Of a stretch of 22,835 bases of DNA, positions 1 to 8,310 are shown in pieces. Positions within the stretch are counted from its first letter, which is position 1. Every line of letters begins with the position of its first letter. Below the pieces are notes generated by a model. It worked only from the letters and a program-made list of their open reading frames with translations. It was not told the origin of the DNA and searched no databases. Source of the stretch: Oscillospiraceae bacterium (GTDB lineage Bacteria > Bacillota_A > Clostridia > Oscillospirales > Oscillospiraceae); assembly GCA_017415945.1 (NCBI GenBank), contig JAFQDR010000109.1:1-22835 (forward strand), written 5' to 3'. The position numbers and the translations under genes are program-made.

Positions 1-15
1 CGAAAAATACAAATA

Positions 16-169
16 GGTCTGCAAGTGTGGAATTTGTTCGCAGAATGCGGACAAATTATGCGCGCAGCAGACCTGCCGGCCCATCGCACAAGCGGGGGCA
101 TCTCTGTCAAAATGCTCCAAAGGAGTATTTTGACAGACTCACAGGCATCCAAGCGGATGCCTGTTTTTT
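16..169 (+). ncRNA. Candidate structured RNA or structured 3' UTR (5' end may lie outside the window)
   Basis: Four helices follow one another with little spacer. An outer stem pairs GGTCTGC (16-22) with GCAGACC (67-73). It encloses a 12-bp hairpin, 31-42 with 46-57, with one G-T pair and a GAA loop. TGCC (74-77) can pair with GGCA (97-100). A 15-bp stem, 104-118 with 122-136, has one wobble and an AAA loop. The last helix, 141-150 with 155-164, is an intrinsic terminator followed by a T-run. No convincing coding frame with a start and ribosome site precedes the terminator, and every frame that stays open runs across the hairpins. I do not recognise an RNA family. It could instead be the 3' UTR of a gene to the left, or clustered intergenic repeats. 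Confidence 0.45.
141..169 (+). terminator. Rho-independent terminator
   Basis: A perfect 10-bp stem, ACAGGCATCC with GGATGCCTGT, has an AAGC loop and is followed by a run of T (164-169). The T-run is only on the plus-strand 3' side, so it ends transcription entering from the left edge. It also lies just beyond the stop of the convergent minus-strand DUF4132 gene. Confidence 0.85.
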
Positions 170-179
170 ATGTGCGTAA

Positions 180-3100
180 TTATTGGATAATTTGAGAGAG
201 GATGGTGGGATCCTTGAGCTTTTTGTCCTCGCTGAACAAGATGACCTTGGAAATGATCTCTGCGGTTTTGGGGTCGCTGTCCAGGAAGGGCAGGAAAAGC
301 TTTCCTCGATGCTGGGAGTGAACAGGGAGCACGTTCAGCATGGTTCCGCCGATTTGGTGGACTACGCCGCTGCCCAAATGGACGGTGTATTTGCCCCGTG
401 TACCTTGAATGATCACATGGCTGCCTTCCACGGCGGCGTTGGAGATACCCAGCAGGGACAGCGTGTATTCCACAAGGGCGGCACGCATCTCCACGGTGGA
501 GTGGCTGGCTTCGGGGTCTACGCCGCCTGCGTGAGCCACGGAGACCGCCATATCCACATCCCGCATGACTTCCGAGAACAGCACATCGGGAATCTGCTCC
601 ATGGGGATGGGTGCTCCTGTTTTGCGGTGGGCGAACTCCACCCATTCCAGCGTGGGTGCCTCAATATCCGAGGGGGAGAACCAGTCCGCCAGTGCGTACA
701 GGGTAACCACGATATTTTCCCGATAATAGATTTTCTGGAGCCCTGCCTCATAGTCGGCCACCCAACGGCGGCCCTTCAGACAAGCGGCGGCCTTTTTCGG
801 CTGCAGCTGGTTGCCTGCGTAGCGGAGAGAGCGGGAGCTGTGCAGCTCATCCTCGGTTTTCACATACAGCTCGCGGAACACCTGCTTAAAGGGCTGCACG
901 ATTTTATGGGTGAATATGTATCCTTGGAATTCCGACCAGCGCCCGCTGCGGTACAGGTGCAGGGGGTGGGCGAGGGTCAGAGATGCATCAAGCAGGTCTG
1001 TGACGGTACTGCCATCCAAATCCTTGAGTGCATTGCCGTCAAACCACCCCATACCCCCATCCGTGCGGAACACAAGCTTTTCCAGCATGGGCCGCACAAC
1101 GGGATTTTCCCACAGTCCTCGCAGCTCCCCGAGGGTGAAGACGGTTTCTTCCTCCATGGCCTGCTCCAGCATGATGCGGGTGCGGCGATACTGCTCGGTG
1201 AGCATGGCTTTGGTTTCGGTCAGACGGACAACGTGAGGCTCCTTCTTTGCCTTGGCGGGGATGGATTTTAAAGTCTTCCCGTTTTTGCTGCACAGGATCT
1301 CGGGGCTGCCGTGCTCGTCAATGTGAAGACGGAAGCTCCATTCCCCAACGGGGGTCTCCTCAAAGAGGTCTTTGCGGTCATCCAGCATGCGGCTTTCCAT
1401 TTGCAGGGTCAAGCGCATGGTGTCGGCGTAGCCTGCGTTGATGGAAAGATTTTGCAGGGCGCTTTCCACAGCCTGCTTTTCCGAGGCAGCACGCTGGGCA
1501 CCGAAGCTGCGGCTTTCCTTTAGGAATTGCTGCAGGAACAGATAGCGGTGCAGCAGATCGTCCTCTCCCTGCAGAGGGATGAGGGGGTAGGCCATCAGCA
1601 GCTCCTTGTTGCGCTTGCTGCGGATCAGTTCTTCCGTTTCCTCGCGGTTCAGCTTACCCAGTGCCGCATCCGCGTATTTTCTGGCGCGGGTATGCTTGTT
1701 GCCGTCGGCAATGTACTTGGCGGCGTCGTAAATCATGGCAAAGTGCTTTTCTCCCAGCTGCGCATATGCGGAGCGGAACCACTGCAGGTCGAAGGCCCCT
1801 TGATTCAGCTCCTGCTCCGTGAGAGGAGTGAAACGGGAAATGATGGAGGCCTTGCGGTCGTCGAAGCGCTCGTTCATGTGTGCCATGAAGTAGTAGCAGG
1901 CGGATTTGAAACCCTCAATGCCCAGATGCTCCCCGATGAGGTCGATCCAGTCGGGGCTGTACAGGGCGGCTTCAATGAGCTGCTGCCGAGAGATGTCTGT
2001 GCCTGCCAGCAGTGCCGACAGGGTGGACACGGTGTCGGAGGGGGCGGGGGCGCAGCGGGACAGCAGATAGCTTAGGCTGCTGCGGCGGGAGCTCCCTGCG
2101 CCGTAATAGTACATACCGCGGTCGGGCTTGTCCTTGCCCAGACTGCGGAGGATCCGCACAAAGGTTTCCGCACCCGACAGGCTTTGGATGCCCTTGACCG
2201 CATAGGAAAATTCCGTAGGTTCCTCGCTGCGGTTCAGCTCCGATTCCAGCACCACGGGCACCAAGGTGTCCGCAACCTCGCGGCATAGGGCTATGCGCTG
2301 CTGTTGGGTGGGGGTAAGAGGCTGCTCCGGACCCACAAATTCCTCGTATATACGGCGGATTTGATATCCGCTGTATTTTGCCAGTGCCTTGGCGGAGATG
2401 GTGGTATGGGTGTCGGGGGCTGCGGCACATACGGAGGTCACTGTCAGCAGTAGCTGCTGCAGGAGATTAAACTCCATTATGAGGGAGTACAGATTCCCGC
2501 GGGTGATGATTCCCCTGTCGTAGGCCAAAAGAAAGTGCTTGGCGTGAAGGCCCGGGCCGTAAAGGCGGAGGAAGGGCTCGGTGAACAGGCTTTCGCTGCT
2601 GTTGAGGGAGGCGAGGGCATTGTGGAAGGTTCTTCCGAGGCCCTTTTCCAGATAGGTCTTTGCCGCTGCTCCTCTGCGGCGGTCCAGCTCGATGATTAGA
2701 GGAAATGCCACGGGGAGGAGTTCTCCCTGTTCGCAGCAGAGCTCCCGCAGAAGGAAATTCAGCTGGGGATGCCGGGTGAATTGGGCTACTTTGCCGTAGT
2801 TGATGTAAACAGGGCCGTTTACCTGATATTGGCGGAAGGGGGCTCCGTCATCGCCGATGAACATGCCATCGGGGAGGCAGCGGCACAGCCACAGGTGCAG
2901 AGCGACGCTCAGCTGTGTGCGTGTTTCTTCGGACAGACGATACAGCAGCAGGGAGCGGGCGATGCGGTGCATTTGAATGAGATAGGGGTATTGCACAGGA
3001 GCCTCGAAGCCCGCGCCGAATATGCTGCGGATATACCCGCCGCACTGCTGCAGATAGTCGCAGCTCGGTTCCTGAGCAGCAGTCAGCACCAGCATAGCCA

Positions 3101-5393
3101 GCAGCTGCTCGTTTGTGATGCCGCGGTCATCTGCCCACTGCTCCCACAGATCCATGCGGGGAGCGATGTATTCTTTGCGCTGCGCGTCATAGGTCAGAAA
3201 CAGCCGCACGTCACTGCCGATGGGGATGGGGGCGTCGTTGTGGGGATTTTGGAAGAATGCGGTGTCGTTGGCTCGGAAGTAGTCGGACAGGTCCTGCAGC
3301 AGTTCCTTGGTTTCCTTGACCTGCCTGCAGTTGGGCAGGATGGCACCCAACAGGGAAGCAGAGACCTCCTTGCCTGCCTTGACCTGTTCCTCCAGCTTGG
3401 AGTGGGGGAAGTATTCCGTGAAGCTGCGCAGACACTGTGCGGCATAGCCTGTTACGGAGAGTGTGGGGCAGTAGCGGTCTGCTTCCGTGTAGGGCAACTG
3501 CGGCTTTTGGGGCGGGGCCTTGGGCAGCAGATTGTTGATGAGCATTTGCTCTCGTGTGGTGGGAGTGGCAATGCTTTGTATGCTGGGGATACAGCCTTGG
3601 AGGACGTTCTGCCTGCTGCCCTGCTTGTTGAGGGTGGTGAGCATATCCAGTGCCCCTGTGCGTTTTTCCGTTTTGCTGTCCTTCAGCAGACGGCAGAGGC
3701 ATTCCGTCAGTGCCTCGTCGCTCTGGCTCAGTAGCAGATCGGCGGCATAGCGGCGCAGATCCTCATACTTCAAGCGGAGCAAATCCTCGATTTTACGGTA
3801 TTCTGCGGGGGTGAGCTTTATTTCCTTGCACAGGTAATAGGCGGTGCGGCGAACATAGTCGCTTTTGTCGGAGAGGGCGGTGATGATGGCGGCGCGGACG
3901 GCGGGGGTCTTGTCCTTATTGCCTATGGCCTTCAAATAGGTGGAGCGGGTGTCCGCATGGAGGGAGGGAATCAGAGGGCAAAAGGCATCTATGCGCTCAC
4001 GGTCGTTGAGCATAAGGGCGATGGTCATGGCCTTTTCCAGCGGTACCGAGGGCTTCAGCTCTTCCTTATGCCAGGGAAAGATGCAGGGGTCGTAGGTCAG
4101 TCCCTTTTTGGGCAGCTTGCGGTGGAGCTCTGTCAGCAGATCGCAGAAGTGCAGAGCTTCCTTGCGGTTTTCGAAATAGTCCGTCCAGCGTGCGATCCCA
4201 CGGGCGAAGAGACCGCCGCCCATCAGACCCGTATGGTTTGGAAGGAACAGGGGCAGGTATGCGGCTGTCAGCTCCAAGTCTGTGTGGTACTCCGCCAGAG
4301 CAGACTTTGCCACATCGTGGGAGGTGAGGCCGAAGCCCAGTGCGTTCACAAAGTAGCTTGCGGTGAGGAGCTGATGTCTGGTGCCCTTTTGCAGAATGTC
4401 TCTGACGGCAATGCAGGCATCCCCGATGCTGTGGAAGGCAATGCTCCACAGCGCCAGATGGATTTTCATGCTGTCCTCTGAGCGGAGGCAGTCCTCCCGA
4501 TAGGCAGGATCGGCGAGACAGCCGCTGATGAGCTCCAGTGTTTTTTCCCCGATGCGGTCCAGATCCTTGGTGTTTTCACCCACCAATGCCGTCCATGTGC
4601 CGATGGCGCGCTTGACGGAGGAAAAACGAATCAGATCGTTGTCACGGATGGTTTGCAGAATGGAAAAAAAGGCTTCCTTGGTGCCCATGTCGGCGCATTC
4701 GCAGATGGTCTGCCGCAGACCCTCCTGCAGACGGGCCGCCAGCAGCAGATCGCACAGCAGCTTATGCATGCGGGGGTTGCGGCTCATAACGATGCCTTGG
4801 ATGAGGGGGCGGGAGACGGTGGCGTAGGTGCCCTCACCGCAGATGATGTCCTTGACGATGGCTTCCATGGCGGGATTTTCCCTGTCCAGCTCGTATGCCA
4901 GCACTGCGGGGGCAAAGCCGGGAGAGGTCTGGTGGGTCTGTCTGAAAGCCAGCACCTCCTCGGGGAGCTTGCCTGTGAGAATGTCCTGCAAATCGGCATC
5001 GATGTAGGCAAAATGTTGGAAGGTTTCGATGATGGCGCCCATGGCCGATGTATAGTCTTCGTAACAATCGGAGCGGAGGGGACGGCGATACCAGCCCTGC
5101 TGATAGGGGTAGCTGCGGATGTTGTCCAAGGCATGGAGAAAGGCTTCACGGAAGCGGGGATATACCAAATCCTTGAAAATCCATTGGCTGTGGATTGTGA
5201 TCCATTTGGAGGGGGACACACCGAGCTTGTCGGAAAAGTTGGGGAGCACCGCATTGGTCAGCTGCACCCAACGACCGTTGGAGAAGTCGGGACAGCGGCT
5301 CTTGATCTGCTCCTCGATACGATCCTTGCGGTCGTCCTTTGCCTTCATATATGCGGCAGCCAGTGTCAAACGGCGGTTATCTTGTTCGGACAT
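180..5393 (-). CDS. Large DUF4132 (YehI/MolR-like) protein
   Basis: This is a 1737-residue cytoplasmic protein with no signal peptide or membrane segment. The C-terminal ~130 residues match the conserved end of the DUF4132/MolR family: RDVDMAVSVAHAG, then YTVHLGSG, then SDPKTAEIISKVILFSEDKK. Around residues 490-590 are HEAT-like helical repeats (AVRAAIITALSDKSDYVRR and similar units), and most of the rest is predicted helical and leucine-rich. The E. coli relatives YehI and MolR have no firmly established biochemical role. In many genomes DUF4132 genes sit near MoxR-type ATPase and VWA genes, but none is present here. The start at 5393 has an AAGGAG site nine bases upstream and lies 18 bases after the stop of the 138-residue gene, so the two are probably co-transcribed. 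No frameshift is seen. The family call is secure; the function is unknown. Confidence 0.85.
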   Translation of the reverse strand: MSEQDNRRLTLAAAYMKAKDDRKDRIEEQIKSRCPDFSNGRWVQLTNAVLPNFSDKLGVSPSKWITIHSQWIFKDLVYPRFREAFLHALDNIRSYPYQQGWYRRPLRSDCYEDYTSAMGAIIETFQHFAYIDADLQDILTGKLPEEVLAFRQTHQTSPGFAPAVLAYELDRENPAMEAIVKDIICGEGTYATVSRPLIQGIVMSRNPRMHKLLCDLLLAARLQEGLRQTICECADMGTKEAFFSILQTIRDNDLIRFSSVKRAIGTWTALVGENTKDLDRIGEKTLELISGCLADPAYREDCLRSEDSMKIHLALWSIAFHSIGDACIAVRDILQKGTRHQLLTASYFVNALGFGLTSHDVAKSALAEYHTDLELTAAYLPLFLPNHTGLMGGGLFARGIARWTDYFENRKEALHFCDLLTELHRKLPKKGLTYDPCIFPWHKEELKPSVPLEKAMTIALMLNDRERIDAFCPLIPSLHADTRSTYLKAIGNKDKTPAVRAAIITALSDKSDYVRRTAYYLCKEIKLTPAEYRKIEDLLRLKYEDLRRYAADLLLSQSDEALTECLCRLLKDSKTEKRTGALDMLTTLNKQGSRQNVLQGCIPSIQSIATPTTREQMLINNLLPKAPPQKPQLPYTEADRYCPTLSVTGYAAQCLRSFTEYFPHSKLEEQVKAGKEVSASLLGAILPNCRQVKETKELLQDLSDYFRANDTAFFQNPHNDAPIPIGSDVRLFLTYDAQRKEYIAPRMDLWEQWADDRGITNEQLLAMLVLTAAQEPSCDYLQQCGGYIRSIFGAGFEAPVQYPYLIQMHRIARSLLLYRLSEETRTQLSVALHLWLCRCLPDGMFIGDDGAPFRQYQVNGPVYINYGKVAQFTRHPQLNFLLRELCCEQGELLPVAFPLIIELDRRRGAAAKTYLEKGLGRTFHNALASLNSSESLFTEPFLRLYGPGLHAKHFLLAYDRGIITRGNLYSLIMEFNLLQQLLLTVTSVCAAAPDTHTTISAKALAKYSGYQIRRIYEEFVGPEQPLTPTQQQRIALCREVADTLVPVVLESELNRSEEPTEFSYAVKGIQSLSGAETFVRILRSLGKDKPDRGMYYYGAGSSRRSSLSYLLSRCAPAPSDTVSTLSALLAGTDISRQQLIEAALYSPDWIDLIGEHLGIEGFKSACYYFMAHMNERFDDRKASIISRFTPLTEQELNQGAFDLQWFRSAYAQLGEKHFAMIYDAAKYIADGNKHTRARKYADAALGKLNREETEELIRSKRNKELLMAYPLIPLQGEDDLLHRYLFLQQFLKESRSFGAQRAASEKQAVESALQNLSINAGYADTMRLTLQMESRMLDDRKDLFEETPVGEWSFRLHIDEHGSPEILCSKNGKTLKSIPAKAKKEPHVVRLTETKAMLTEQYRRTRIMLEQAMEEETVFTLGELRGLWENPVVRPMLEKLVFRTDGGMGWFDGNALKDLDGSTVTDLLDASLTLAHPLHLYRSGRWSEFQGYIFTHKIVQPFKQVFRELYVKTEDELHSSRSLRYAGNQLQPKKAAACLKGRRWVADYEAGLQKIYYRENIVVTLYALADWFSPSDIEAPTLEWVEFAHRKTGAPIPMEQIPDVLFSEVMRDVDMAVSVAHAGGVDPEASHSTVEMRAALVEYTLSLLGISNAAVEGSHVIIQGTRGKYTVHLGSGVVHQIGGTMLNVLPVHSQHRGKLFLPFLDSDPKTAEIISKVILFSEDKKLKDPTILSQIIQ

Positions 5394-5411
5394 AAGAAAT
5401 CGCTCCTTTGT

Positions 5412-5828
5412 TTAGAATAAACCGCCCGTGAGCATCACAAGGCGGATGATGGTAAAGCTGTCCCCATCCTGCAAAGCCAGGGGCGTGTGGAGCTCCGTGA
5501 GCTCGGTGCCATTTTGAAATACACGATACAGTCCGTCCCGAAAGCCTTCCAACGCGGTCTGTATGGCTGTGGCTTCATCGGCGGGAGTATCCCCGAAGCC
5601 GAGGCCGAAGCTGATTTTTCCGTGACGGGCCATGTCCTCGATTGCTCTGTCACTTGCGTAAAGGGGGGTGGGCGCTTCCAAACGGGCGTTATAGTCCGCA
5701 ACCTCCTTCTGCACCAGCAGGCGGAGCAGCGCCTCCAAATCTGCGGGGACTGTGGCGAAGGAATAGGGGATAGAGCCCACGAAGCGATCCTTCCGACTGA
5801 GGGATTTCACAGTGAAATACAGGGTCAT
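5412..5828 (-). CDS. Unknown 138-residue protein paired with DUF4132, Gly-Gly near C-terminus
   Basis: I do not recognise this gene. The product is a small soluble protein without a signal peptide. The N-terminus (MTLYFTVKSLSRKD) looks like a beta strand. The middle (about 30-85) is charged and probably helical. The last ~45 residues (LYRVFQNGTELTELHTP, then GDSFTIIRLVMLTGGLF) read as short strands ending in Gly-Gly-Leu-Phe, which recalls the tail of beta-grasp, ubiquitin-like folds, though I cannot show homology. AAGGAGG lies eight bases before the ATG. The gene has its own extended -10 promoter and follows the terminator of dnaC, so it heads a two-gene unit with the DUF4132 gene. Shared transcription suggests the two proteins act together. 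Confidence 0.8.
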   Translation of the reverse strand: MTLYFTVKSLSRKDRFVGSIPYSFATVPADLEALLRLLVQKEVADYNARLEAPTPLYASDRAIEDMARHGKISFGLGFGDTPADEATAIQTALEGFRDGLYRVFQNGTELTELHTPLALQDGDSFTIIRLVMLTGGLF

Positions 5829-5857
5829 ACGGGCAGCCTCCTTTTTGTTTTTCCTTT

Positions 5858-5866
5858 ATTATACCA
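5858..5866 (-). promoter_or_regulatory. Extended -10 promoter of the 138-residue/DUF4132 unit
   Basis: On the minus strand the sequence reads TGG followed by TATAAT, a perfect -10 with the TGn extension. No good -35 lies 16-18 bases upstream, as expected for extended -10 promoters. It sits between the dnaC terminator and the AAGGAGG site of the next gene. Confidence 0.65.
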
Positions 5867-5881
5867 TTTCCTTCCGTATGG

Positions 5882-5915
5882 GAAAAGAAAAACTCTGAGC
5901 CGTGGCTCAGAGTTT
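5882..5915 (-). terminator. Rho-independent terminator after dnaC-like gene
   Basis: An 11-bp stem, AAACTCTGAGC with GCTCAGAGTTT (5890-5900 and 5905-5915), has a four-base loop. On the minus strand it runs into TTTTTCTTTTC. It lies 21 bases past the dnaC-like stop and separates the primosome operon from the DUF4132 operon. Confidence 0.85.
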
Positions 5916-5936
5916 ACAATTTGTTGATAGAAAGCA

Positions 5937-6926
5937 TCAGTTCTTCATTTGTCGGATGTCGCTGCCAAGGAAGTGCAGCCAGCGGTATTCTCCCAGCAGG
6001 CGGGAGACGATCTGCGGACTGTACTGGGCGGTCATGGCAGCTTCGTCCAGGTTGGTGGAGATGATGGTCTGCTTGCCGCCGATGAGACGCTGGTTGATGA
6101 TGGTGTACAGTGCGCTCTGGGTGAAGGCGGTGTTCATTTCCGTGCCCAAATCGTCCAAAATTAGCAGGTCGCAGTCCAGATACCGCTTGACCTTTGCTCC
6201 CGCTGCGGCGGCCTCGTCCATGTCACGGGAGAACTTCTCCTTCTCGAAGGCACCCAAGGCTGCGGACGCGCTTTCATATGCCACGCTGTAGCCCTTGCGG
6301 GAGACGGTGCGGGCGATGCAGGCGGACAGAAAGGTTTTTCCCAAGCCGGGGCCCCCTGTGAAAATCAGATTTGTGCCTCTGCCGTCAAACTTCATGGCAT
6401 AGTTTTTGCACACAGCGAGAATAATCTCCATAATATCGCGGGGTACATTGCCGCTTTCGTCGGGCAGGTCGCTGTAATAGTCCGTGCGGAACTTGGCGAA
6501 GTCCTCGTCCCCCTTCAGCAGACCCGACAGGTCACGGGTGACCTCTGCGTTGTACAGCCGCTTCAGGCAGCCGCACATCCGTCCGTCCATGCGGTAGCCC
6601 TTGTCCATACAGTCGGGGCAGTGATAAATGTCGTCGGTGTAGTCGGGGGCGTAGCCTGCGGCAACCAGCAGCTCCTTGCGGCGGTCCTGCAGCGCCAGAT
6701 TTTCCGCCTCCAAACGAGACAAAGCGGCTTTGGCCTCGCTGTCACGGCGCATTGCCAGAGAGGACAGCTCCCGCATCTGGTTCTGCATCCGCAAATCGAT
6801 ATTGCGTACCGCGGGCAGACGGCCATAGACCTCCCGCTGACGGGCGGCCTGGGTTTCTTCGTTATGATGCCGAATGTCATCCAGCTTTTTTCTGGCCTGT
6901 GCCAAGAGCTTTCCGTCCAGTGCCAT
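5937..6926 (-). CDS. dnaC: DnaC/DnaI-type replicative helicase loader (AAA+ ATPase)
   Basis: The 329-residue product should load the replicative helicase onto DNA with ATP. The N-terminal ~90 residues are helical and charged, as in helicase-binding domains. A Cys cluster, CPDC at 103-106 and CGC at 118-120, forms a probable zinc site as in DnaI. The AAA+ core shows Walker A GGPGLGKT (191-198), Walker B LLILDD (254-259), a sensor-1 segment IISTN (288-292) and a distal Arg near 309 that may be the finger. The length is normal for DnaI-like loaders. The ATG has AGGAGG five bases upstream. It is second in an operon behind the DnaD-domain gene, the usual primosome pairing in Clostridia. The family assignment is strong; whether it is the main loader or a paralogue cannot be told from this window. 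Confidence 0.92.
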   Translation of the reverse strand: MALDGKLLAQARKKLDDIRHHNEETQAARQREVYGRLPAVRNIDLRMQNQMRELSSLAMRRDSEAKAALSRLEAENLALQDRRKELLVAAGYAPDYTDDIYHCPDCMDKGYRMDGRMCGCLKRLYNAEVTRDLSGLLKGDEDFAKFRTDYYSDLPDESGNVPRDIMEIILAVCKNYAMKFDGRGTNLIFTGGPGLGKTFLSACIARTVSRKGYSVAYESASAALGAFEKEKFSRDMDEAAAAGAKVKRYLDCDLLILDDLGTEMNTAFTQSALYTIINQRLIGGKQTIISTNLDEAAMTAQYSPQIVSRLLGEYRWLHFLGSDIRQMKN

Positions 6927-6958
6927 GGTGTCCTCCTGTTACATTGCGATTGTCCTTC

Positions 6959-6981
6959 GGGCGGATATTATCCGCCCCTAC
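6959..6981 (-). repeat. REP-like element, single copy between dnaD-like and dnaC-like genes
   Basis: Read on the minus strand this is GTAG followed by a perfect hairpin, GGGCGGAT, ATT-type loop, ATCCGCCC. It has the same body as the inverted pair at 12586-12660. It lies within the 67-base gap of an operon and so would be transcribed. Confidence 0.75.
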
Positions 6982-6993
6982 GGGTGGGATGAT

Positions 6994-7941
6994 TCACATT
7001 TCGTTGAGCAGCCTCAGCAGACGTTCCTTTTCTCCCACGGGAGTGGAAGAGGCGGGTGCTGCCTGTGTGCGGGGAGCGGGGCGGTTCTGCGCCTTGCCCA
7101 CGGGCTTGTCCCCCTCTTGGATCTCTGCGGGGGTGTGAAGGTTCTTGCTGTGCCAGCTTTGGATGATCTTGTTCATGTATGCGGGCTTAAAGGCACCCGT
7201 CCCCGCAATGGTGCGGTCGTATGCGATATTCAATGCATCCAAGCCGAAGCCCTTGTCCAGCCAGTCGTTGATGTAGTCCGTTTCCGTCTTGGTCAGAGCC
7301 CGATCCCAAATGCCGAACATCCGCTTGATCTCGCTCAAGGAATCCTTCCGTTCCTTACGGCGGGCAATATAGGCATCCGCCATTTCCCAGGTCATGATCT
7401 CCTCGTTTGCCCAGATGAAGGCGGTCTTTTCGATCTGCCGCATGGTGGGCAGCCGTCCGGGGCCGAACTTGTCCTGAATTTCTTCCTTGCAGTAGGTCAG
7501 CAACACATAAATGACCTCGGGGGGCAGTCCCAGATGGTCGTAAATGCCGAACAGGGTGTTCAGCTCGGGTCCCGACAGGCTGTGGCCTACGGTTTGGGCG
7601 GCCTCCTGCTGCATGGCCTCGAATATGGGGTCCTCCATGGTGCGCTTGGCGATGTAGCTTTTGCCGTATTCGGGGATGGCCTGCTCGGGAGGGACGGTGC
7701 CCTTGCCGGCGGTGCCCATGAGCCCCATGACCTTCAGCTCCTTGGCAGCCTTTTTCAGGTCTTGGGGAGCAATGCCCAAGTCCTCGCTTGCCCGTTCAAG
7801 TGTCACGGACTTGCCGGCCCGCAGCAGGTATAGGTACAGCTTCAGGCACAGCAGATTGCCGCAGCCCAGCAGCTTGTCCGCGTCCGACACGGGGACGGAC
7901 AGACAGGGGGGATTGGACAGGAAATATTCTGTATGGTCCAT
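6994..7941 (-). CDS. DnaD-domain primosome protein
   Basis: The 315-residue cytoplasmic protein is expected to act in primosome assembly before helicase loading. Residues ~20-80 form a winged-helix-like segment (TLERASEDLGIAPQDLKKAAKEL). Residues ~105-195 and ~203-270 each resemble a DnaD/DnaB type-2 helical domain. The second carries the typical pattern INDWLDKGFGLDAL followed by YMNKIIQSWHSKNLHT. The C-terminal ~45 residues are a Pro/Ala-rich linker ending in a short charged helix (EKERLLRLLNEM). I chose the ATG at 7941 because GAGGTGA lies just upstream; an in-frame start 11 codons earlier lacks this. A promoter at 8220-8248 probably drives it with dnaC. It could correspond to DnaD or to a DnaB-like protein of Bacillus naming; domain order alone does not decide. 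Confidence 0.88.
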   Translation of the reverse strand: MDHTEYFLSNPPCLSVPVSDADKLLGCGNLLCLKLYLYLLRAGKSVTLERASEDLGIAPQDLKKAAKELKVMGLMGTAGKGTVPPEQAIPEYGKSYIAKRTMEDPIFEAMQQEAAQTVGHSLSGPELNTLFGIYDHLGLPPEVIYVLLTYCKEEIQDKFGPGRLPTMRQIEKTAFIWANEEIMTWEMADAYIARRKERKDSLSEIKRMFGIWDRALTKTETDYINDWLDKGFGLDALNIAYDRTIAGTGAFKPAYMNKIIQSWHSKNLHTPAEIQEGDKPVGKAQNRPAPRTQAAPASSTPVGEKERLLRLLNEM

Positions 7942-8046
7942 GCACTCACCTCGTTTTTCAGCTCGTACGCACATTTCGGTTATCGTTTGATTTTTGCACG
8001 GTATCGTTTCTGCGGTGGATGCGGGAAACAGCCGATCTTTGCATCT

Positions 8047-8161
8047 GTAGGGAGCGTCGTCCTCGACGCTCCGTTGCGCAGAGGGAAGTGTGCCGGTGGA
8101 CGTAAAAACGCAGAATGTCTGAGCGCGGCCATAGCGGAGCGTCGGGGACGACGCTCCCTAC
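8047..8161. repeat. Inverted pair of REP-like elements (BIME-like)
   Basis: The left copy (8047-8072, plus) is GTAG then GGAGCGTCG, TCCT loop, CGACGCTCC. The right copy (8136-8161) is its reverse complement with one loop difference. Sixty-three bases lie between them. Short outer arms GCCGAT (8031-8036) and ATCGGC (8184-8189) flank the pair and might mark the edges of a larger unit. The pair lies in the untranslated leader of the DnaD-domain gene. Confidence 0.8.
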
Positions 8162-8219
8162 GACTGAGCACCGGCTGTGGTGCATCGGCAAACCGAATGG
8201 CGTTGTGATCTTTTCTGTC

Positions 8220-8248
8220 AGTATAACATCAATTCGCTCTTGTCGCAA
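8220..8248 (-). promoter_or_regulatory. Promoter of the dnaD-like/dnaC operon
   Basis: On the minus strand there is TTGCGA, a 17-base spacer, then TATACT with a TGT extension before it. This predicts a leader of about 270 bases that contains the REP pair. The -35 box overlaps that of the divergent plus-strand promoter. Confidence 0.65.
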
Positions 8249-8269
8249 TAGGGGATTGTGTGCTATAAT
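8240..8269 (+). promoter_or_regulatory. Plus-strand promoter upstream of the U32 gene
   Basis: TTGTCG, an 18-base spacer, then TATAAT preceded by TGC (extended -10). The start point would be near 8276, giving a leader of about 280 bases before the U32 start. The promoter could serve the U32-maf-mre unit or a short RNA ending near 8522. Confidence 0.6.
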
Positions 8270-8310
8270 ATGTTGTTAAATTGTATAATTAGGGAAATTA
8301 TGTCTTTAGG

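Noticed and set aside
1..195. Open plus-strand frame from the left edge
   Set aside because: It has no start in view and runs through the hairpins and the terminator T-run, which real genes avoid.
183..1271. 362-codon plus-strand frame, and others such as 2769-3734, opposite the DUF4132 gene
   Set aside because: The minus-strand frame is continuous and matches a known family; the plus-strand frames have no recognisable domains.
8047..8161. CRISPR array or insertion-sequence ends
   Set aside because: The units are inverted and only paired, without regular spacers, transposase or target duplication.
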